The position numbers and the translations under genes are program-made. The notes below the pieces were generated by a model. That model was not told the origin of the DNA. It saw only the letters and a program-made list of their open reading frames with translations, and searched no databases. From positions 38,355 through 102,354 of the forward strand of contig JANSYI010000033.1 in the NCBI GenBank assembly GCA_024742475.1: a DNA stretch of 64,000 bases, read 5' to 3'. Origin of the DNA: a bacterium (GTDB lineage: Bacteria; Myxococcota_A; Polyangia; Nannocystales; Nannocystaceae). Each line of letters opens with the position of its first letter. Position 1 is the stretch's first letter. Below, piece by piece: positions 25,500 through 35,177 of the stretch.

Positions 25500-26912
25500 A
25501 TGGGTGCCTTCGTTCGGCCGCCCGACCAGGGCGTACGCCGCGTCGGTCGTCTGACGAGCAAAGCCGCAGACGCGCCTCCGGGAGGCACGGTCTTGCTTCA
25601 CATGCAGGCTCCGTCTGCAGATGGTTCACGGGTCGCATCGCTCGACCCGTCGTCGGGCCTCGTTCGCCTGCTGGATGACCGCGGCGGCGACGCGGGAGTC
25701 ATCGAAGCCGGCGATCTCGAGAATCCCGCTGGCCTGAACTGGCTCGAGGGCGACGCGGGTTTGGTGTGGTGGGACCTCGACCATGTCTACCTGTCCACGG
25801 CGTCGCCCGCCGCCGTATCGCGTCTCGCCTACCAGATTTCGCAACCCGACGACGGGGGCCCTCCCCTCGCCATCGAAGACGTACGCGCGGTCGCAGGCGG
25901 TCTTCTCGTCGTCGCGCAGGCCTGTGCAGATCGCGAAGTTCGGCGTCGCGCCACGTTCGTACACCTCCGCGGGACGAAGGTCGTCGGGGAGACGGACCTC
26001 ACGCCTTGGGCCGGCTTGATGCTGCGGGCGGCAAACGCCCTGCCCGACGGGCGAGTCGTGCTGGCCGTCAACGACCCCGAAGACGTCGAAGCCTTTCAGG
26101 CGCGGTGCATCCTCGACCGACGAGAGCAACCGGGCGCGCTCAAGACCTGCTGGTACCTCTCCCGCCGCTCCCGCATGAGCGCGGCGCGCCTTCGAGTCCT
26201 CCGTGTCCACGGCCCGGAGGTGGTCGAGGTCCAAAGTGAGCACCCCTGTCCCGGCTTCTCCTGCGCCGTTCGTGGCTGGGCGATGGGACGAGACTCATTC
26301 GTGCTCGATACGGGCTCGTCCCTCCTCTCCCTGCGCTCGGCGTTGGATCCCGGACCTCTCATGTCTTCGAGCGGAGGCATCTGGGCGCAGTGGCCATTGC
26401 CCCGCAGCGACGCGGGCTACATCCCGCCGCTCAACTCATCGTGGCTCCGCGGCCAGACGCTGCTGTACGCCAACGCGGAAGTCGTCGTCCTACGAGACAT
26501 CGGTGGCGAACAACTCCGCACCTGGCGCTCCAACTCGAGGGTTCGTGCGGTCCGCTTTGCGGCTGACCGCGCCGCCGTCGTGGTGACGATGGTCGATGCG
26601 ATTGCCCGATTGGACGTCGCCACGATGAAAACGACGATGCTCCTCGCGCGAGACGATGTGCTCGCTGCGGCGGACGTCCCCGAAAGATTCGAGTTCAGCG
26701 ACGCGCGCGTGCTCCCCAGCGGCGCCTTGCTGTTCGATACCGCGTTGACGGAGCGTCCCGAGGGGCGGTTCATCGCCCACGAGTCTGTGTGGGTGGGGCA
26801 AAGCCGGGGTGGTTGCGAAGGGCCCGCCGCTCACCCAACCGCCCCCCACCCGCTCACGTCTGCAAGACTCCGCCAGCTCTCCCCCAGAATGCACTGGGAG
26901 GGCCTTCCGTAG
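25500..26912 (+). CDS. Hypothetical beta-propeller-like protein, possibly 5'-truncated
   Basis: A 470-residue protein of unknown family. Its body alternates short beta-strand-like stretches ending in DG, GG or SG turns (ASLDPSSGLVRLLDDRGG, LLYANAEVVVLRDIGG, AIARLDVATMKTTMLL), which suggests a WD40- or YVTN-like propeller. Codon third positions are somewhat less GC-rich than neighbours. The ATG at 25500 lacks a good ribosome site, and a clean signal peptide lies in frame just upstream across one TGA. The protein may therefore once have been, or still be, secreted. Confidence 0.6.
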   Translation: MGAFVRPPDQGVRRVGRLTSKAADAPPGGTVLLHMQAPSADGSRVASLDPSSGLVRLLDDRGGDAGVIEAGDLENPAGLNWLEGDAGLVWWDLDHVYLSTASPAAVSRLAYQISQPDDGGPPLAIEDVRAVAGGLLVVAQACADREVRRRATFVHLRGTKVVGETDLTPWAGLMLRAANALPDGRVVLAVNDPEDVEAFQARCILDRREQPGALKTCWYLSRRSRMSAARLRVLRVHGPEVVEVQSEHPCPGFSCAVRGWAMGRDSFVLDTGSSLLSLRSALDPGPLMSSSGGIWAQWPLPRSDAGYIPPLNSSWLRGQTLLYANAEVVVLRDIGGEQLRTWRSNSRVRAVRFAADRAAVVVTMVDAIARLDVATMKTTMLLARDDVLAAADVPERFEFSDARVLPSGALLFDTALTERPEGRFIAHESVWVGQSRGGCEGPAAHPTAPHPLTSARLRQLSPRMHWEGLP

Positions 26913-27112
26913 ACGCTTCACCCGAGCGCGCCGCGAACCGCGGAGCGAGACGGCCAGACCTCACATCGAGCGCGGGTGCGAGCGTGTCGCGCCCCGAGGA
27001 TGCGTCGAATACGGCCCAAAACGGCCCGAATACCGCCGTTCTCGTGCGAAAGCGCGAGTGCGCGGACCGGCGCCTCCTTGCCCCGAGGGCCGATCCGTGG
27101 GACAGGGCGCCG

Positions 27113-28381
27113 GTGAACTTCGATGCGCTGGGCCTCTCGGCCCCAATTCTCCGCGCCGTGAAGGACGCTGGCTACACCGAGCCGACGCCCATTCAACGAG
27201 ACGCGATCCCCCCTGCTGCGAAGGGGCGCGACGTGCTTGGCTGCGCCCAGACCGGAACGGGCAAGACCGCTGCTTTCTCCCTGCCTCTGCTTCAGCGCGT
27301 CGACGCGCTGGCCACCGACGACCCCTGCGTTCGCGCGCTGGTCGTCACCCCTACCCGCGAGCTCGCCGCCCAAATCGGCGAGAGCCTCACGACCTACGGC
27401 AAGCACCTCGAGGACCTCTGGCACACCGTCATCTTCGGCGGTGTCAACGAGAAGCCGCAGATCGCCGAGCTCAAGAAGGGCGTCGACGTCATCGTCGCCA
27501 CGCCGGGCCGCCTGCTCGACCTGATGAACCGGGGCTTCGTCGTCCTGGACAAGATCGACGTGTTCGTGCTCGACGAAGCCGACCGCATGCTCGACATGGG
27601 CTTCCTGCCCGACGTCAAGCGCATCGTCGCCAAGCTGCCCAAGAAGCGGCAGACCCTGTTCTTCTCGGCCACCATGCCGCCCGAGATCCGCCAGCTCGCC
27701 GAGAGCATGCTGCACGACCCCGTCTCCGTGGCGGTCGCCCCCGTGTCCTCGACCGCCGAGCGCATCGAGCAGCACCTGTACTTCGTCGACAAGACCAACA
27801 AGCGCGCACTGCTGGCCGAGGTGCTCGCCGAGGACTCGCTCGAGCGCGCCCTGGTCTTCAGCCGCACCAAGCACGGCGCCAACCGCATCGCGCAGTTCCT
27901 CGAGAAGCGCGGCGTCAGCTCGGCGGCGATTCACGGCAACAAGAGCCAAGGCGCGCGCACGCGAGCGCTCGATGGCTTCAAGTCCGGCAGCGTTCGCGTC
28001 CTCGTCGCCACCGACATCGCCGCACGCGGCATCGACGTCGACGGCGTCTCGCACGTCATCAACTTCGACCTGCCCAACGTGCCCGAGACCTACGTGCACA
28101 GGATCGGCCGCACCGCCCGCGCCGGAGCATCGGGCATCGCGCTGTCGTTCTGCGACACCGAAGAGCGCGAGTACCTCGTCGACATCGAGCGGCTCATCGG
28201 GCGACACCTCGCGCGCATCGACGAGCATGGCTTCGTGGCCTCGCAACCGGCCCCTCCGATGACCGACCTCGAGTCTCGCTCCAAGGGCGGTGGCCAGCGT
28301 CCCGGCGGCGGCAAGAAGAAGAGCTCGCGCCGCGGTGGCGGACGCGGACGTCGCGGTGGCCGCCCGCGTCGCGCAAGCTGA
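27113..28381 (+). CDS. rhlE: DEAD-box ATP-dependent RNA helicase, RhlE-like
   Basis: A 422-residue helicase. Motifs: Q-motif GYTEPTPIQRDAI (20-32), I AQTGTGKT (45-52), Ia PTRELAAQ, II DEAD (154-157), III SAT (185-187), then DIAARGIDVD and HRIGRTARAG in the second RecA domain. The C-terminus is a Gly/Lys/Arg-rich basic tail, as in RhlE/CsdA-like proteins in ribosome assembly and RNA decay. The start is GTG at 27113. The 200-nt spacer before it could hold a long 5' leader, as is common for such helicases; I see no defined element in it. Confidence 0.93.
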   Translation: MNFDALGLSAPILRAVKDAGYTEPTPIQRDAIPPAAKGRDVLGCAQTGTGKTAAFSLPLLQRVDALATDDPCVRALVVTPTRELAAQIGESLTTYGKHLEDLWHTVIFGGVNEKPQIAELKKGVDVIVATPGRLLDLMNRGFVVLDKIDVFVLDEADRMLDMGFLPDVKRIVAKLPKKRQTLFFSATMPPEIRQLAESMLHDPVSVAVAPVSSTAERIEQHLYFVDKTNKRALLAEVLAEDSLERALVFSRTKHGANRIAQFLEKRGVSSAAIHGNKSQGARTRALDGFKSGSVRVLVATDIAARGIDVDGVSHVINFDLPNVPETYVHRIGRTARAGASGIALSFCDTEEREYLVDIERLIGRHLARIDEHGFVASQPAPPMTDLESRSKGGGQRPGGGKKKSSRRGGGRGRRGGRPRRAS

Positions 28382-28408
28382 GCTCCGTCGCGCCCATGCA
28401 GGGGCCGT

Positions 28409-29305
28409 TCAGGGCCCGCGAAACAACGCCGCCGGGTCCTGATTGAAGTACTCCTGCAGCATCGCGTACAGCTCGGGGTCGCGGTCCTTGAGCTTCGTCG
28501 GCTTCTCGAAGAAGGCCTCGACGGCCACGGCGAACAGCTCGGCCTCGTTGGTGCCTGCGTAGTCGCGCAGCACGTGGCGGTACTTCTTGCGCCGCACCGT
28601 CTTGAGGCGGTCGGCCACCACCTCGACCCACGGCGCCGCCGCGACGAACTCGAGGCCCGTCGGGAGCCCGTCCGCCGAGCCCGTGCCGAAGTCGAGCACG
28701 TGGGCGAGCTCGTGCAGCGCGACGTTGTGGCCGTCGTGGGCCTTGCGGAACCCGTGCACCAGGTCGCGCTTGGAGATCAGCACGGGCCCCTGGGCGTGCA
28801 CCATGCCCGCGATGTCGCCTTCGCCGATCGTGTAGGCGTCATCGAACTTGGTCGGGTAGACGATGATGTCGCGGACGGTGGGCCACTCGAGGTCGGGGCG
28901 ACCATGCAGCAGCATCGCGGCCGACGCTGCGATGAGCACCCGGATGTCGTCGTCCACGGGCGCCACGCCTCCACCGTTGGCGGGCGCGTAGATGGTCTGC
29001 TCGTCGAGAAAGACCTTCACATCGAACTCGAACGAGCGCCGCCCTGCTTCGTCGAGGCGTCCGTAGTAGGCGACGCGGCGCTCGAGGACCTCTCGCCAAG
29101 CGTCCGGGAATGGCGTCTGCGCGAGCGTCCGCCGACGGGCCGCCTTGCGCAGCGACGGGGCGAGCACCAACGCGACGGCCACCGGCACGGCCAGATAGGC
29201 CCACATTGGGGCGTCGGCCGTCACCACGAACGCAACGACCACGAGGCTGATGAGGCTCGCCGTAATCGCGGGGGCGAGGAACGCCCGAGGGCCGGCCACT
29301 TGCAT
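28409..29305 (-). CDS. mtfA: MtfA-family zinc peptidase, membrane-anchored
   Basis: A 298-residue protein. Two hydrophobic helices (about 8-30 and 36-50) precede an MtfA domain with HELAH (His 198, Glu 199, His 202), the downstream DYAGTNEAELFAVAVEAFFEKP segment with the third zinc ligand Glu, and RDPELYAMLQEYFNQDP. E. coli MtfA is a soluble peptidase that binds the repressor Mlc; membrane-anchored versions are common in other phyla. ATG 29305 is preceded by an extended -10-like TGC-TACTGT. Confidence 0.9.
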   Translation of the reverse strand: MQVAGPRAFLAPAITASLISLVVVAFVVTADAPMWAYLAVPVAVALVLAPSLRKAARRRTLAQTPFPDAWREVLERRVAYYGRLDEAGRRSFEFDVKVFLDEQTIYAPANGGGVAPVDDDIRVLIAASAAMLLHGRPDLEWPTVRDIIVYPTKFDDAYTIGEGDIAGMVHAQGPVLISKRDLVHGFRKAHDGHNVALHELAHVLDFGTGSADGLPTGLEFVAAAPWVEVVADRLKTVRRKKYRHVLRDYAGTNEAELFAVAVEAFFEKPTKLKDRDPELYAMLQEYFNQDPAALFRGP

Positions 29306-29314
29306 GAGACGGGC

Positions 29315-29320
29315 ACAGTA
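29315..29320 (-). promoter_or_regulatory. Extended -10-like TGC-TACTGT (minus strand)
   Basis: TACTGT with TGC before it ends 9 nt before the mtfA ATG at 29305. The spacer to the divergent gene is only 40 nt, so the two promoters overlap. Confidence 0.4.
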
Positions 29321-29329
29321 GCAATGAAG

Positions 29330-29335
29330 TACCGT
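29330..29335 (+). promoter_or_regulatory. -10-like hexamer TACCGT
   Basis: TACCGT ends 10 nt before the ATG at 29346, in the same short divergent spacer as the mtfA promoter. Confidence 0.3.
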
Positions 29336-29345
29336 CGTATCGACG

Positions 29346-30575
29346 ATGCTGCTCGCACTCACCTTCGCCGCCGCAGCGCTGGCCCCGAGCGAACCCGAGG
29401 ACGGCGCCGAATCGTGGGCCGTTGTCCTGCCGACGAACACGGAAGAGGACACGTCCGACGACACGCGGGCCTCACGCCCGTGGACGGTGCTCGCGTTCGT
29501 GGACACCGGCTACGCGTTCAACAGCAACCGCCCCGACAACCACATCTACCGGGGCACCTCGACGCATCCGCGCACCGATGAGTTTACCGTCAACCTCGGG
29601 CTCGCGGCGCTCACCCACGCACCCACACCCAAGCAGCCCTACCGGCTCGAGCTCGGGCTGCAGGCGGGCTCGGCTGCCGACGCGCTGGTCGCCGCCGAGC
29701 CCGTACCGGGGGGCGACGACGGGCGCTTCGCCGGATCGGAGACGTGGAAACACCTCGCGCTCGCGAACGCGGGCGGTCGCATCGAGCGCTCCGGCACCGA
29801 GATCGGCGCCGGCCTGTTCTCCAGCCCGATCGGCATCGGTGGGTTCTGGACGCCCTTCAACGCCAACGTCTCCCCCACGTGGGAATCGAACGCCGCGCCG
29901 TTCTACCTCGCCGGCGCCCGCGTCATGCAAGACCTGCCCAAGGGCTTCGGGCTGCAGGCGTGGGTCATCAACGGCTGGCAGACGATCGGCGACGCCAACG
30001 GAGCGCCGTCGTACCTCGCCGGCGCGACCTGGGCGCGTGACGACCTACGCTCGGGAGCATGGAACGCGAACGCGTTCGTGTTCTTCGGGCCCGAGGGCGA
30101 CGACCTCTCCGCCGACGCGTGGCGAACGCACGCCGACGCCAACGTTGGGTGGAGGGGCGAACGGTTGGGCGTCGCGGCCGTGTGGGACTACGGCCAAGAG
30201 ACCCGCACCGACCTCGCCGGATCCCCCGTGCATGCCTGGAGCGGCGGTGGACTGTTCATCGACGGCGTCGCCTACGACGGCAAGTCCGTCGACGTCGAGC
30301 TGGCGGCGCGGCCCGACGCTTGGTACGAGCGTGGCGATCGAATCTACGGCGTCGACCAGTGGCTGCTCTCGGGCACGGCGACGGCCGGGGTCTTCTTGTG
30401 GGACCACCTGCGCGTGCGGGTGGAGTATCGCTACGACCGCAGCACCGCCGACGCGGGGTTCTTCTATCGAGGGGCTTCGACGAGTGACACCTCGCCTACG
30501 CTCGCGTCCGAGCAGCACACCATCTTTCTCAACGCCGCGGGCGTCCTCCAGCACAGCTTCGGCCTTGGCAAATGA
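29346..30575 (+). CDS. Outer-membrane beta-barrel protein (BBP2/OmpL-like)
   Basis: A 409-residue product with a short signal peptide (about 1-13), an acidic linker, then a barrel of alternating strands: PWTVLAFVDTGYAFNSNRPDNHIYRG, LELGLQAGS, SSPIGIGGFWTPFNANVS, GLQAWVINGWQTIGDANG and HLRVRVEYRYDRS. The NGWQ-x8-N-G and FYRG stretches resemble putative porin family BBP2. The terminal residues HSFGLGK do not end in the canonical aromatic. It overlaps corA by ATGA, pairing an outer-membrane pore with an inner-membrane metal channel. Confidence 0.75.
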   Translation: MLLALTFAAAALAPSEPEDGAESWAVVLPTNTEEDTSDDTRASRPWTVLAFVDTGYAFNSNRPDNHIYRGTSTHPRTDEFTVNLGLAALTHAPTPKQPYRLELGLQAGSAADALVAAEPVPGGDDGRFAGSETWKHLALANAGGRIERSGTEIGAGLFSSPIGIGGFWTPFNANVSPTWESNAAPFYLAGARVMQDLPKGFGLQAWVINGWQTIGDANGAPSYLAGATWARDDLRSGAWNANAFVFFGPEGDDLSADAWRTHADANVGWRGERLGVAAVWDYGQETRTDLAGSPVHAWSGGGLFIDGVAYDGKSVDVELAARPDAWYERGDRIYGVDQWLLSGTATAGVFLWDHLRVRVEYRYDRSTADAGFFYRGASTSDTSPTLASEQHTIFLNAAGVLQHSFGLGK

Positions 30576-31654
30576 CTCCGCCCAGCACCACGGCCGAGCC
30601 CGCCGCGCCGGGCTTCGACGCTGCTGCAATTCCCGGTAGCGCCGTCTACACCGGACCCGCCCGTGACTTCGAGGCGTTCGTCCGCGTCTTCGACTGGACC
30701 GCCGAAGACGTCCGCGAGTACGACCCCGCGACGATTGCCCAGGCCCACGCCGCGCTCGAGGAGGGCACCACAACCTGGGTCGACGTGGTCGGCGTTCACG
30801 ACGTGCCGTTCGTGCGCGAGGTCTGCCAGGCGTTCGGTGTTCACCCGCTCACGCTCGAGGACATCGTGCAGGTCGCACAGCGACCCAAGGTCGAGGTCTA
30901 CCCGCAGCACACCTACATCGTGCTGAAGATGGTGCACGAGGTCGACGGGGTCCTCTCGCTCGAACAGATCTCGCTCGTCGTCGGCGCAGGCTTCGTGCTC
31001 ACGTTTCAAGAGACCCCCGACGACGTCTTCGAGGGCGTACGGCTCCGGCTGCGCAACAACATGGGTCGCGTCCGGCTGCGCAGCCACGACTACTTCGCGT
31101 TCGCGCTGATGGACGCGGTCGTCGATGGGTATGCCGGTGCGGTCAACAGCATCGGGGAGGCCGTGGAGGCGGCCGAGATCGCCCTCGACGAGGATGATCC
31201 CGAGCTGGTGGAAGGCCTGCCGCAGCGACTGCACGATCACAAACGCGAGCTGATGACCCTGCGCAAGCTCAGTACGCCCCTGCGGGACGCGGTCAGCACG
31301 ATGCTCCACAACGAGGGCAAGCGCATCGCCAAGAAGAACCTGCCCTTCTACCGCGACCTTCACGACCACCTCGTGCAGGTCGTCGACTCGGCGGAAATGT
31401 ACCGCGAGATGATCGCCAACCTCATCAACCTGCACATGGCGCTCGTCGGGCAGCGAACCAACGAGGAGATGCGAGTGCTGACCGTCATCGCGACGATCTT
31501 CATCCCGCTCACGTTCATCGTGGGCGTGTACGGGATGAACTTCGACTACATGCCCGAGCTCCATCAGCCGTGGGCCTATCCCGCGCTGTGGGTCGCGATG
31601 CTGGGCATCGCCGGCGCGCTGCTGCTGTACTTTCGCCGCCGCGGCATGCTCTGA
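30572..31654 (+). CDS. corA: CorA-family Mg/Co transport protein
   Basis: A 360-residue pentameric divalent-cation channel. A soluble N-terminal domain with HPLTLEDIVQVAQRPKVEVYPQHTY and a long helical stalk leads to two C-terminal helices. The selectivity motif GVYGMNFDYMPEL (YGMN) lies between them, and the end is LYFRRRGML. Start ATG at 30572 overlaps the barrel-protein gene, indicating a two-gene operon. Confidence 0.94.
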   Translation: MTPPSTTAEPAAPGFDAAAIPGSAVYTGPARDFEAFVRVFDWTAEDVREYDPATIAQAHAALEEGTTTWVDVVGVHDVPFVREVCQAFGVHPLTLEDIVQVAQRPKVEVYPQHTYIVLKMVHEVDGVLSLEQISLVVGAGFVLTFQETPDDVFEGVRLRLRNNMGRVRLRSHDYFAFALMDAVVDGYAGAVNSIGEAVEAAEIALDEDDPELVEGLPQRLHDHKRELMTLRKLSTPLRDAVSTMLHNEGKRIAKKNLPFYRDLHDHLVQVVDSAEMYREMIANLINLHMALVGQRTNEEMRVLTVIATIFIPLTFIVGVYGMNFDYMPELHQPWAYPALWVAMLGIAGALLLYFRRRGML

Positions 31655-31675
31655 GGCTCGCGCCGCGTGGCCGGC

Positions 31676-32464
31676 TCACAGTCGGCCGCGCATGTGCACG
31701 AACCGAAACGGCACGCGCGCCCCCGCGTCGACCATGACGTTCTCGAGCGCCATGTCGTTCTCCACGACGAGCCCCATCGAGGGCTGCGTCGCGAGTGGCC
31801 TGATGCCGTGCAACAGGCTCATCGCGGCGTCGACCGAGTCGGCCCGAAACGGAAACGCCCCGGGGAAGTCCGCGTAGAAGAGCGCGACGCCCTCGAGTTC
31901 TTGGCCACGCACCGCCCGAACGTGGACATCATCCCGTTCGTCGGCCGTGGAGAGCTGCCCCATCGGGAGGCTGTAGGTCGACTCGAGCGCCCGCCGCTGC
32001 TCGCCATCGGGCTCGAAGCTCGAGAGCGCTTCGGAGGGTGAGGGAAGCGCGTCGAGCAGCACCCACTCGAAGCGCACCGACGCGCACTCGTGCTGCACCG
32101 TCATCCCCAGGGACGTGTAGAGCCGAACCGCGGCCGTGTTGTCGGGCTTGACGTTGATCCGCCATCGCTCGCATCCGGCCGCCCGCATCGAGGCCTGCAC
32201 ACGATCGAGTAGCGCTCGACCGACGCCCCCGCGGCGCGCAGACGGCTCCACGACGAGGTGACGTACATACCCGTCGGTACCGAACACCTGCGCACGGCAG
32301 TAGCCCGCAGGCTCCTCGCCCAGCAGTGCGATCGAGGTCTCGGGGACGAACGCGCGGGTCCACTCCTCCCGGCTGGGAACCCGATCTCCGGACTCGAGCA
32401 TGGGAAACCACCGGGCAAAACACGGGTAGTCCTCGGGTCGCGCGGGCCGGATCCTCAGGGTCAC
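31676..32464 (-). CDS. GNAT-family N-acetyltransferase
   Basis: A 262-residue protein. The N-terminal GNAT domain has RHLVVEPSARRGGVGRALLDRV (acetyl-CoA-binding R-x2-G-x-G/A) and NTAAVRLYTSLGM. The C-terminal half (about 135-262) looks like a second, degenerate acyltransferase-like domain ending in GLVVENDMALENVMVDAGARVPFRFVHMRG. Substrate unknown. GTG at 32464 is chosen over a codon 18 nt upstream because a TACGCT box ends exactly 6 nt before it. Confidence 0.82.
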   Translation of the reverse strand: MTLRIRPARPEDYPCFARWFPMLESGDRVPSREEWTRAFVPETSIALLGEEPAGYCRAQVFGTDGYVRHLVVEPSARRGGVGRALLDRVQASMRAAGCERWRINVKPDNTAAVRLYTSLGMTVQHECASVRFEWVLLDALPSPSEALSSFEPDGEQRRALESTYSLPMGQLSTADERDDVHVRAVRGQELEGVALFYADFPGAFPFRADSVDAAMSLLHGIRPLATQPSMGLVVENDMALENVMVDAGARVPFRFVHMRGRL

Positions 32465-32470
32465 GCTGCA

Positions 32471-32476
32471 AGCGTA
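32471..32476 (-). promoter_or_regulatory. -10-like hexamer TACGCT (minus strand)
   Basis: TACGCT ends exactly 6 nt before the GTG at 32464 and helps choose that start. Confidence 0.42.
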
Positions 32477-32571
32477 CGCCAACGCCTGGCCTCGCTCCGC
32501 AGCACGGCGAGACCGGCCCGTGCGTCCGTTTCTTCGGGCGTGATCGGGCCGAGGAATCCTGGCAGGGCTGC

Positions 32572-32577
32572 TACTCT
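32572..32577 (+). promoter_or_regulatory. Extended -10-like TGC-TACTCT
   Basis: TACTCT, preceded by TGC, ends exactly 6 nt before the GTG at 32584 of the kinase gene. Confidence 0.45.
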
Positions 32578-32583
32578 CGAGCT

Positions 32584-35172
32584 GTGCCCAACCCGAGTCG
32601 AAGGGGCCCGGCGAGCACCGAGCACACGCTGACCGACGCCGGGCTGCGACGACGAGTCGCGCTCGAGCCGGGCTGCCGCATCGGACGCTACCGGATCCTT
32701 CATTCGCTGGGGTCGGGCGGCATGGGCACGGTCTACGCCGCGTTGGATCCCGACCTGGCGCGCAACGTCGCGATCAAGGTGTTGCACGACATCCCGGGCA
32801 GGGCGTCGAGCTCGCAGACGCTGCTGCGTGAGGCGCAGACAATGGCCCGATTCTCCCACCCCAACGTCGTCACCGTACACGACGTCGGCACGCACGAGGG
32901 CCGACTGTTCGTCGCCATGGACTGGGTGCGGGGGCCTACGCTGCGGGCGTGGATGAAGGGGCGCCCCTGGGACGTGGTCCTGCGCGCGTTCTTGCAGGCG
33001 GGCAGAGGGCTCGCGGCCGTCCACGACGCGGGCTTGGTGCACCGCGATTTCAAGCCGGCCAACGTGATGCTGCACCCAGGCGGGCGCGTGGTCGTCATGG
33101 ACTTCGGGCTCGCCAGGCAGGCCGACCACTCGGGGTCTCAGCCCTCCGCCGCGGCGCTGAGCGAGCTGACCAGCGACGATGCGATCAGCCGCTTGGGATC
33201 GGTGCAAGGGACGCCGGCATACATGGCCCCCGAGCAGCACCTCGCCTTCGACGTCGACGCCCGTGCGGACCAGTTCAGCTACTGCGTGTCCGTGTTCGAA
33301 GGGCTGTACGGAAAACGACCGTTCAAGGCCCGCACCGTGACCGAGCTGATCATGCGCATCAGCAGCGGTGAGTTCGCCGAGCTCCCGCGCACTCACGTCC
33401 CCAAGCGTGTCCACAAGGCGCTGCTGCGCGGGCTCGCCGAGCTTCCGGGAGACCGCTGGCCGTCGATGGAGCCCCTGCTCGATCGTCTCCAGCCCACGTC
33501 TCCGCGCACGTGGGTGGCGTGGAGTGCCGGCGCAGCCGCGATGGCGACTCTGGGGTTCGCCGCCGTGCCGCCGGCCGATCCGTGCGAAACGCGAGGAGAC
33601 GCCGTCCGCGATCTGTGGTCCGCCCGCGCGCGCGCGCAGGTCCGCGAAAGCCTCGAGCGCGCGGACGAGCCCTTTGCTCGGGAGACCTCCGGCAAGGTCG
33701 ACGACACCCTCGACGCATACGTCACCGCGCTCGCCGACGCCCACGACCAGGCCTGTCAGACCGAGATCGATGCCACCTTGCTCGACCGCCGGACAGCCTG
33801 CCTACGCCACCGAGCAGGCTCGCTTCAGGCCACCCTCGATGCCCTGCAGCGCCCCACGGGCAACGCCCCGGCACGCGCCATGAAGGTGATCGGACAGCTC
33901 CCACCCGTCGACGCGTGTCTGGACGCCGAGGCGCTCGCCCTGGAGTCCGAGCTCCCCGCGGACGAGTCCCTCCGCGCGCAGATCGAGCACGCACGCAACG
34001 CGATCAGCGAGGCGCGCGCACTCGAGCATGCCGGAGATCTCGAAGCTGCCCACGCGCGCGCCAAGGAGGCGCTGGTCCTGGCCCGTGACTGTCGATACCA
34101 CCCGGTCGAGGCCGAGGCGCTCGCGGAGTGGGGCTCCACGCAAGATGCTCGAGGGGAGTACGCCGCCGCGGCCGACTCCTTCGAGGCGGCGTTCCACCTC
34201 GCGCGCGCCAGCCACCACGATCCCGCCGCGCTGCGGGCTGCGGTCGAGCTCGTCTACATCGTCGGCTACCGATTGCAGCAGCCCGACGTCGCCGAAGGGT
34301 GGCTCCGCAGCGCCCAGTCTATGTTCGGCCACGTGCAAGGTGACGTCGCGCGCACGTGGCAGGCGCGCCTGCTCAACAACGAGGCCACGTTGGCCTACAG
34401 CGCAGGCGACTACGCGGCGGCGGCCGAAGGATTCGAGAAGACCGCGCAGATCCGCGAGGCGCTGCATGGACCCGATCACGACAACGTCGCAGCCGCGCAC
34501 AGCAACCTCGGCCTCGCGCTGACCCGGCTGGACAAGCTCGACGAGGCGCTCGAGCATCACGCCCGCGCCCGGTCGAGCTGGGAGGCCTCGCTGGGGCCGT
34601 CCCACCCGATGGTCGCGATCTCGGTGCACAACCGGGCGTACGTGCTCGAGACGATGGAGCGCTACGACGAGGCCGCGACCGAGTACGAGAGGGCGATCGA
34701 GCTTCGCAGGCGCAGTCAGGGTCCAGACCACCCCTCGGTGGGCCTCTCGCTCAACAACCTCGGCCACGTACGGACCAAACAGCGACGTCACCTCGACGCG
34801 CTCGCGCTTCATCAAGAGGCCCTCGCGCTGTGGCACGACGCCTATGGCCCGGACCATCGACGGGTCGCCGAGGCCCTCGGCGGCATCGCCGAGTCCCTTC
34901 GCGCGCAGGGCCGCCTCGAAGAGTCGCATCGGTTCGCCGACCGAACGCTCTCGACGCTCGAGCGCGTCGTGGGCATCGACCACCCCGACTACGCCGAGTC
35001 GCTGTGCGTGCTGGCCGAGATTCAGATCGCCGAGTCCGACGTCCGAGGTGCGCGCCGAAACCTCGAGCGGGCGCGCGGGTTGTTCAGCGACGCGTGGGGT
35101 GCCGAGAACGAGCGCGTCGGTCGCATCGACGCCCAGCTCGCCCAGCTCGCCCAGTTGGCCCGCCCCGACTGA
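32584..35172 (+). CDS. Ser/Thr protein kinase with TPR domain
   Basis: An 862-residue signalling protein. The Hanks kinase domain (36-300) has GSGGMGTVY (43-51), catalytic Lys 65, HRDFKPAN (153-160), DFG (173-175) and the activation-end GTPAYMAPEQ. A single hydrophobic segment (about 312-330) probably crosses the membrane, though it is short. The rest (about 430-860) is TPR-rich, with repeats such as AAAHSNLGLALTRLDKLDEALEHHARARSSWE and VGLSLNNLGHVRTKQRRHLDALALHQEALALW. The plan (kinase, membrane helix, TPR) is a common myxobacterial one. GTG 32584 is supported by the TACTCT box. A TCFDxxH partner is not visible. Confidence 0.93.
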   Translation: MPNPSRRGPASTEHTLTDAGLRRRVALEPGCRIGRYRILHSLGSGGMGTVYAALDPDLARNVAIKVLHDIPGRASSSQTLLREAQTMARFSHPNVVTVHDVGTHEGRLFVAMDWVRGPTLRAWMKGRPWDVVLRAFLQAGRGLAAVHDAGLVHRDFKPANVMLHPGGRVVVMDFGLARQADHSGSQPSAAALSELTSDDAISRLGSVQGTPAYMAPEQHLAFDVDARADQFSYCVSVFEGLYGKRPFKARTVTELIMRISSGEFAELPRTHVPKRVHKALLRGLAELPGDRWPSMEPLLDRLQPTSPRTWVAWSAGAAAMATLGFAAVPPADPCETRGDAVRDLWSARARAQVRESLERADEPFARETSGKVDDTLDAYVTALADAHDQACQTEIDATLLDRRTACLRHRAGSLQATLDALQRPTGNAPARAMKVIGQLPPVDACLDAEALALESELPADESLRAQIEHARNAISEARALEHAGDLEAAHARAKEALVLARDCRYHPVEAEALAEWGSTQDARGEYAAAADSFEAAFHLARASHHDPAALRAAVELVYIVGYRLQQPDVAEGWLRSAQSMFGHVQGDVARTWQARLLNNEATLAYSAGDYAAAAEGFEKTAQIREALHGPDHDNVAAAHSNLGLALTRLDKLDEALEHHARARSSWEASLGPSHPMVAISVHNRAYVLETMERYDEAATEYERAIELRRRSQGPDHPSVGLSLNNLGHVRTKQRRHLDALALHQEALALWHDAYGPDHRRVAEALGGIAESLRAQGRLEESHRFADRTLSTLERVVGIDHPDYAESLCVLAEIQIAESDVRGARRNLERARGLFSDAWGAENERVGRIDAQLAQLAQLARPD

Positions 35173-35177
35173 CCCTC

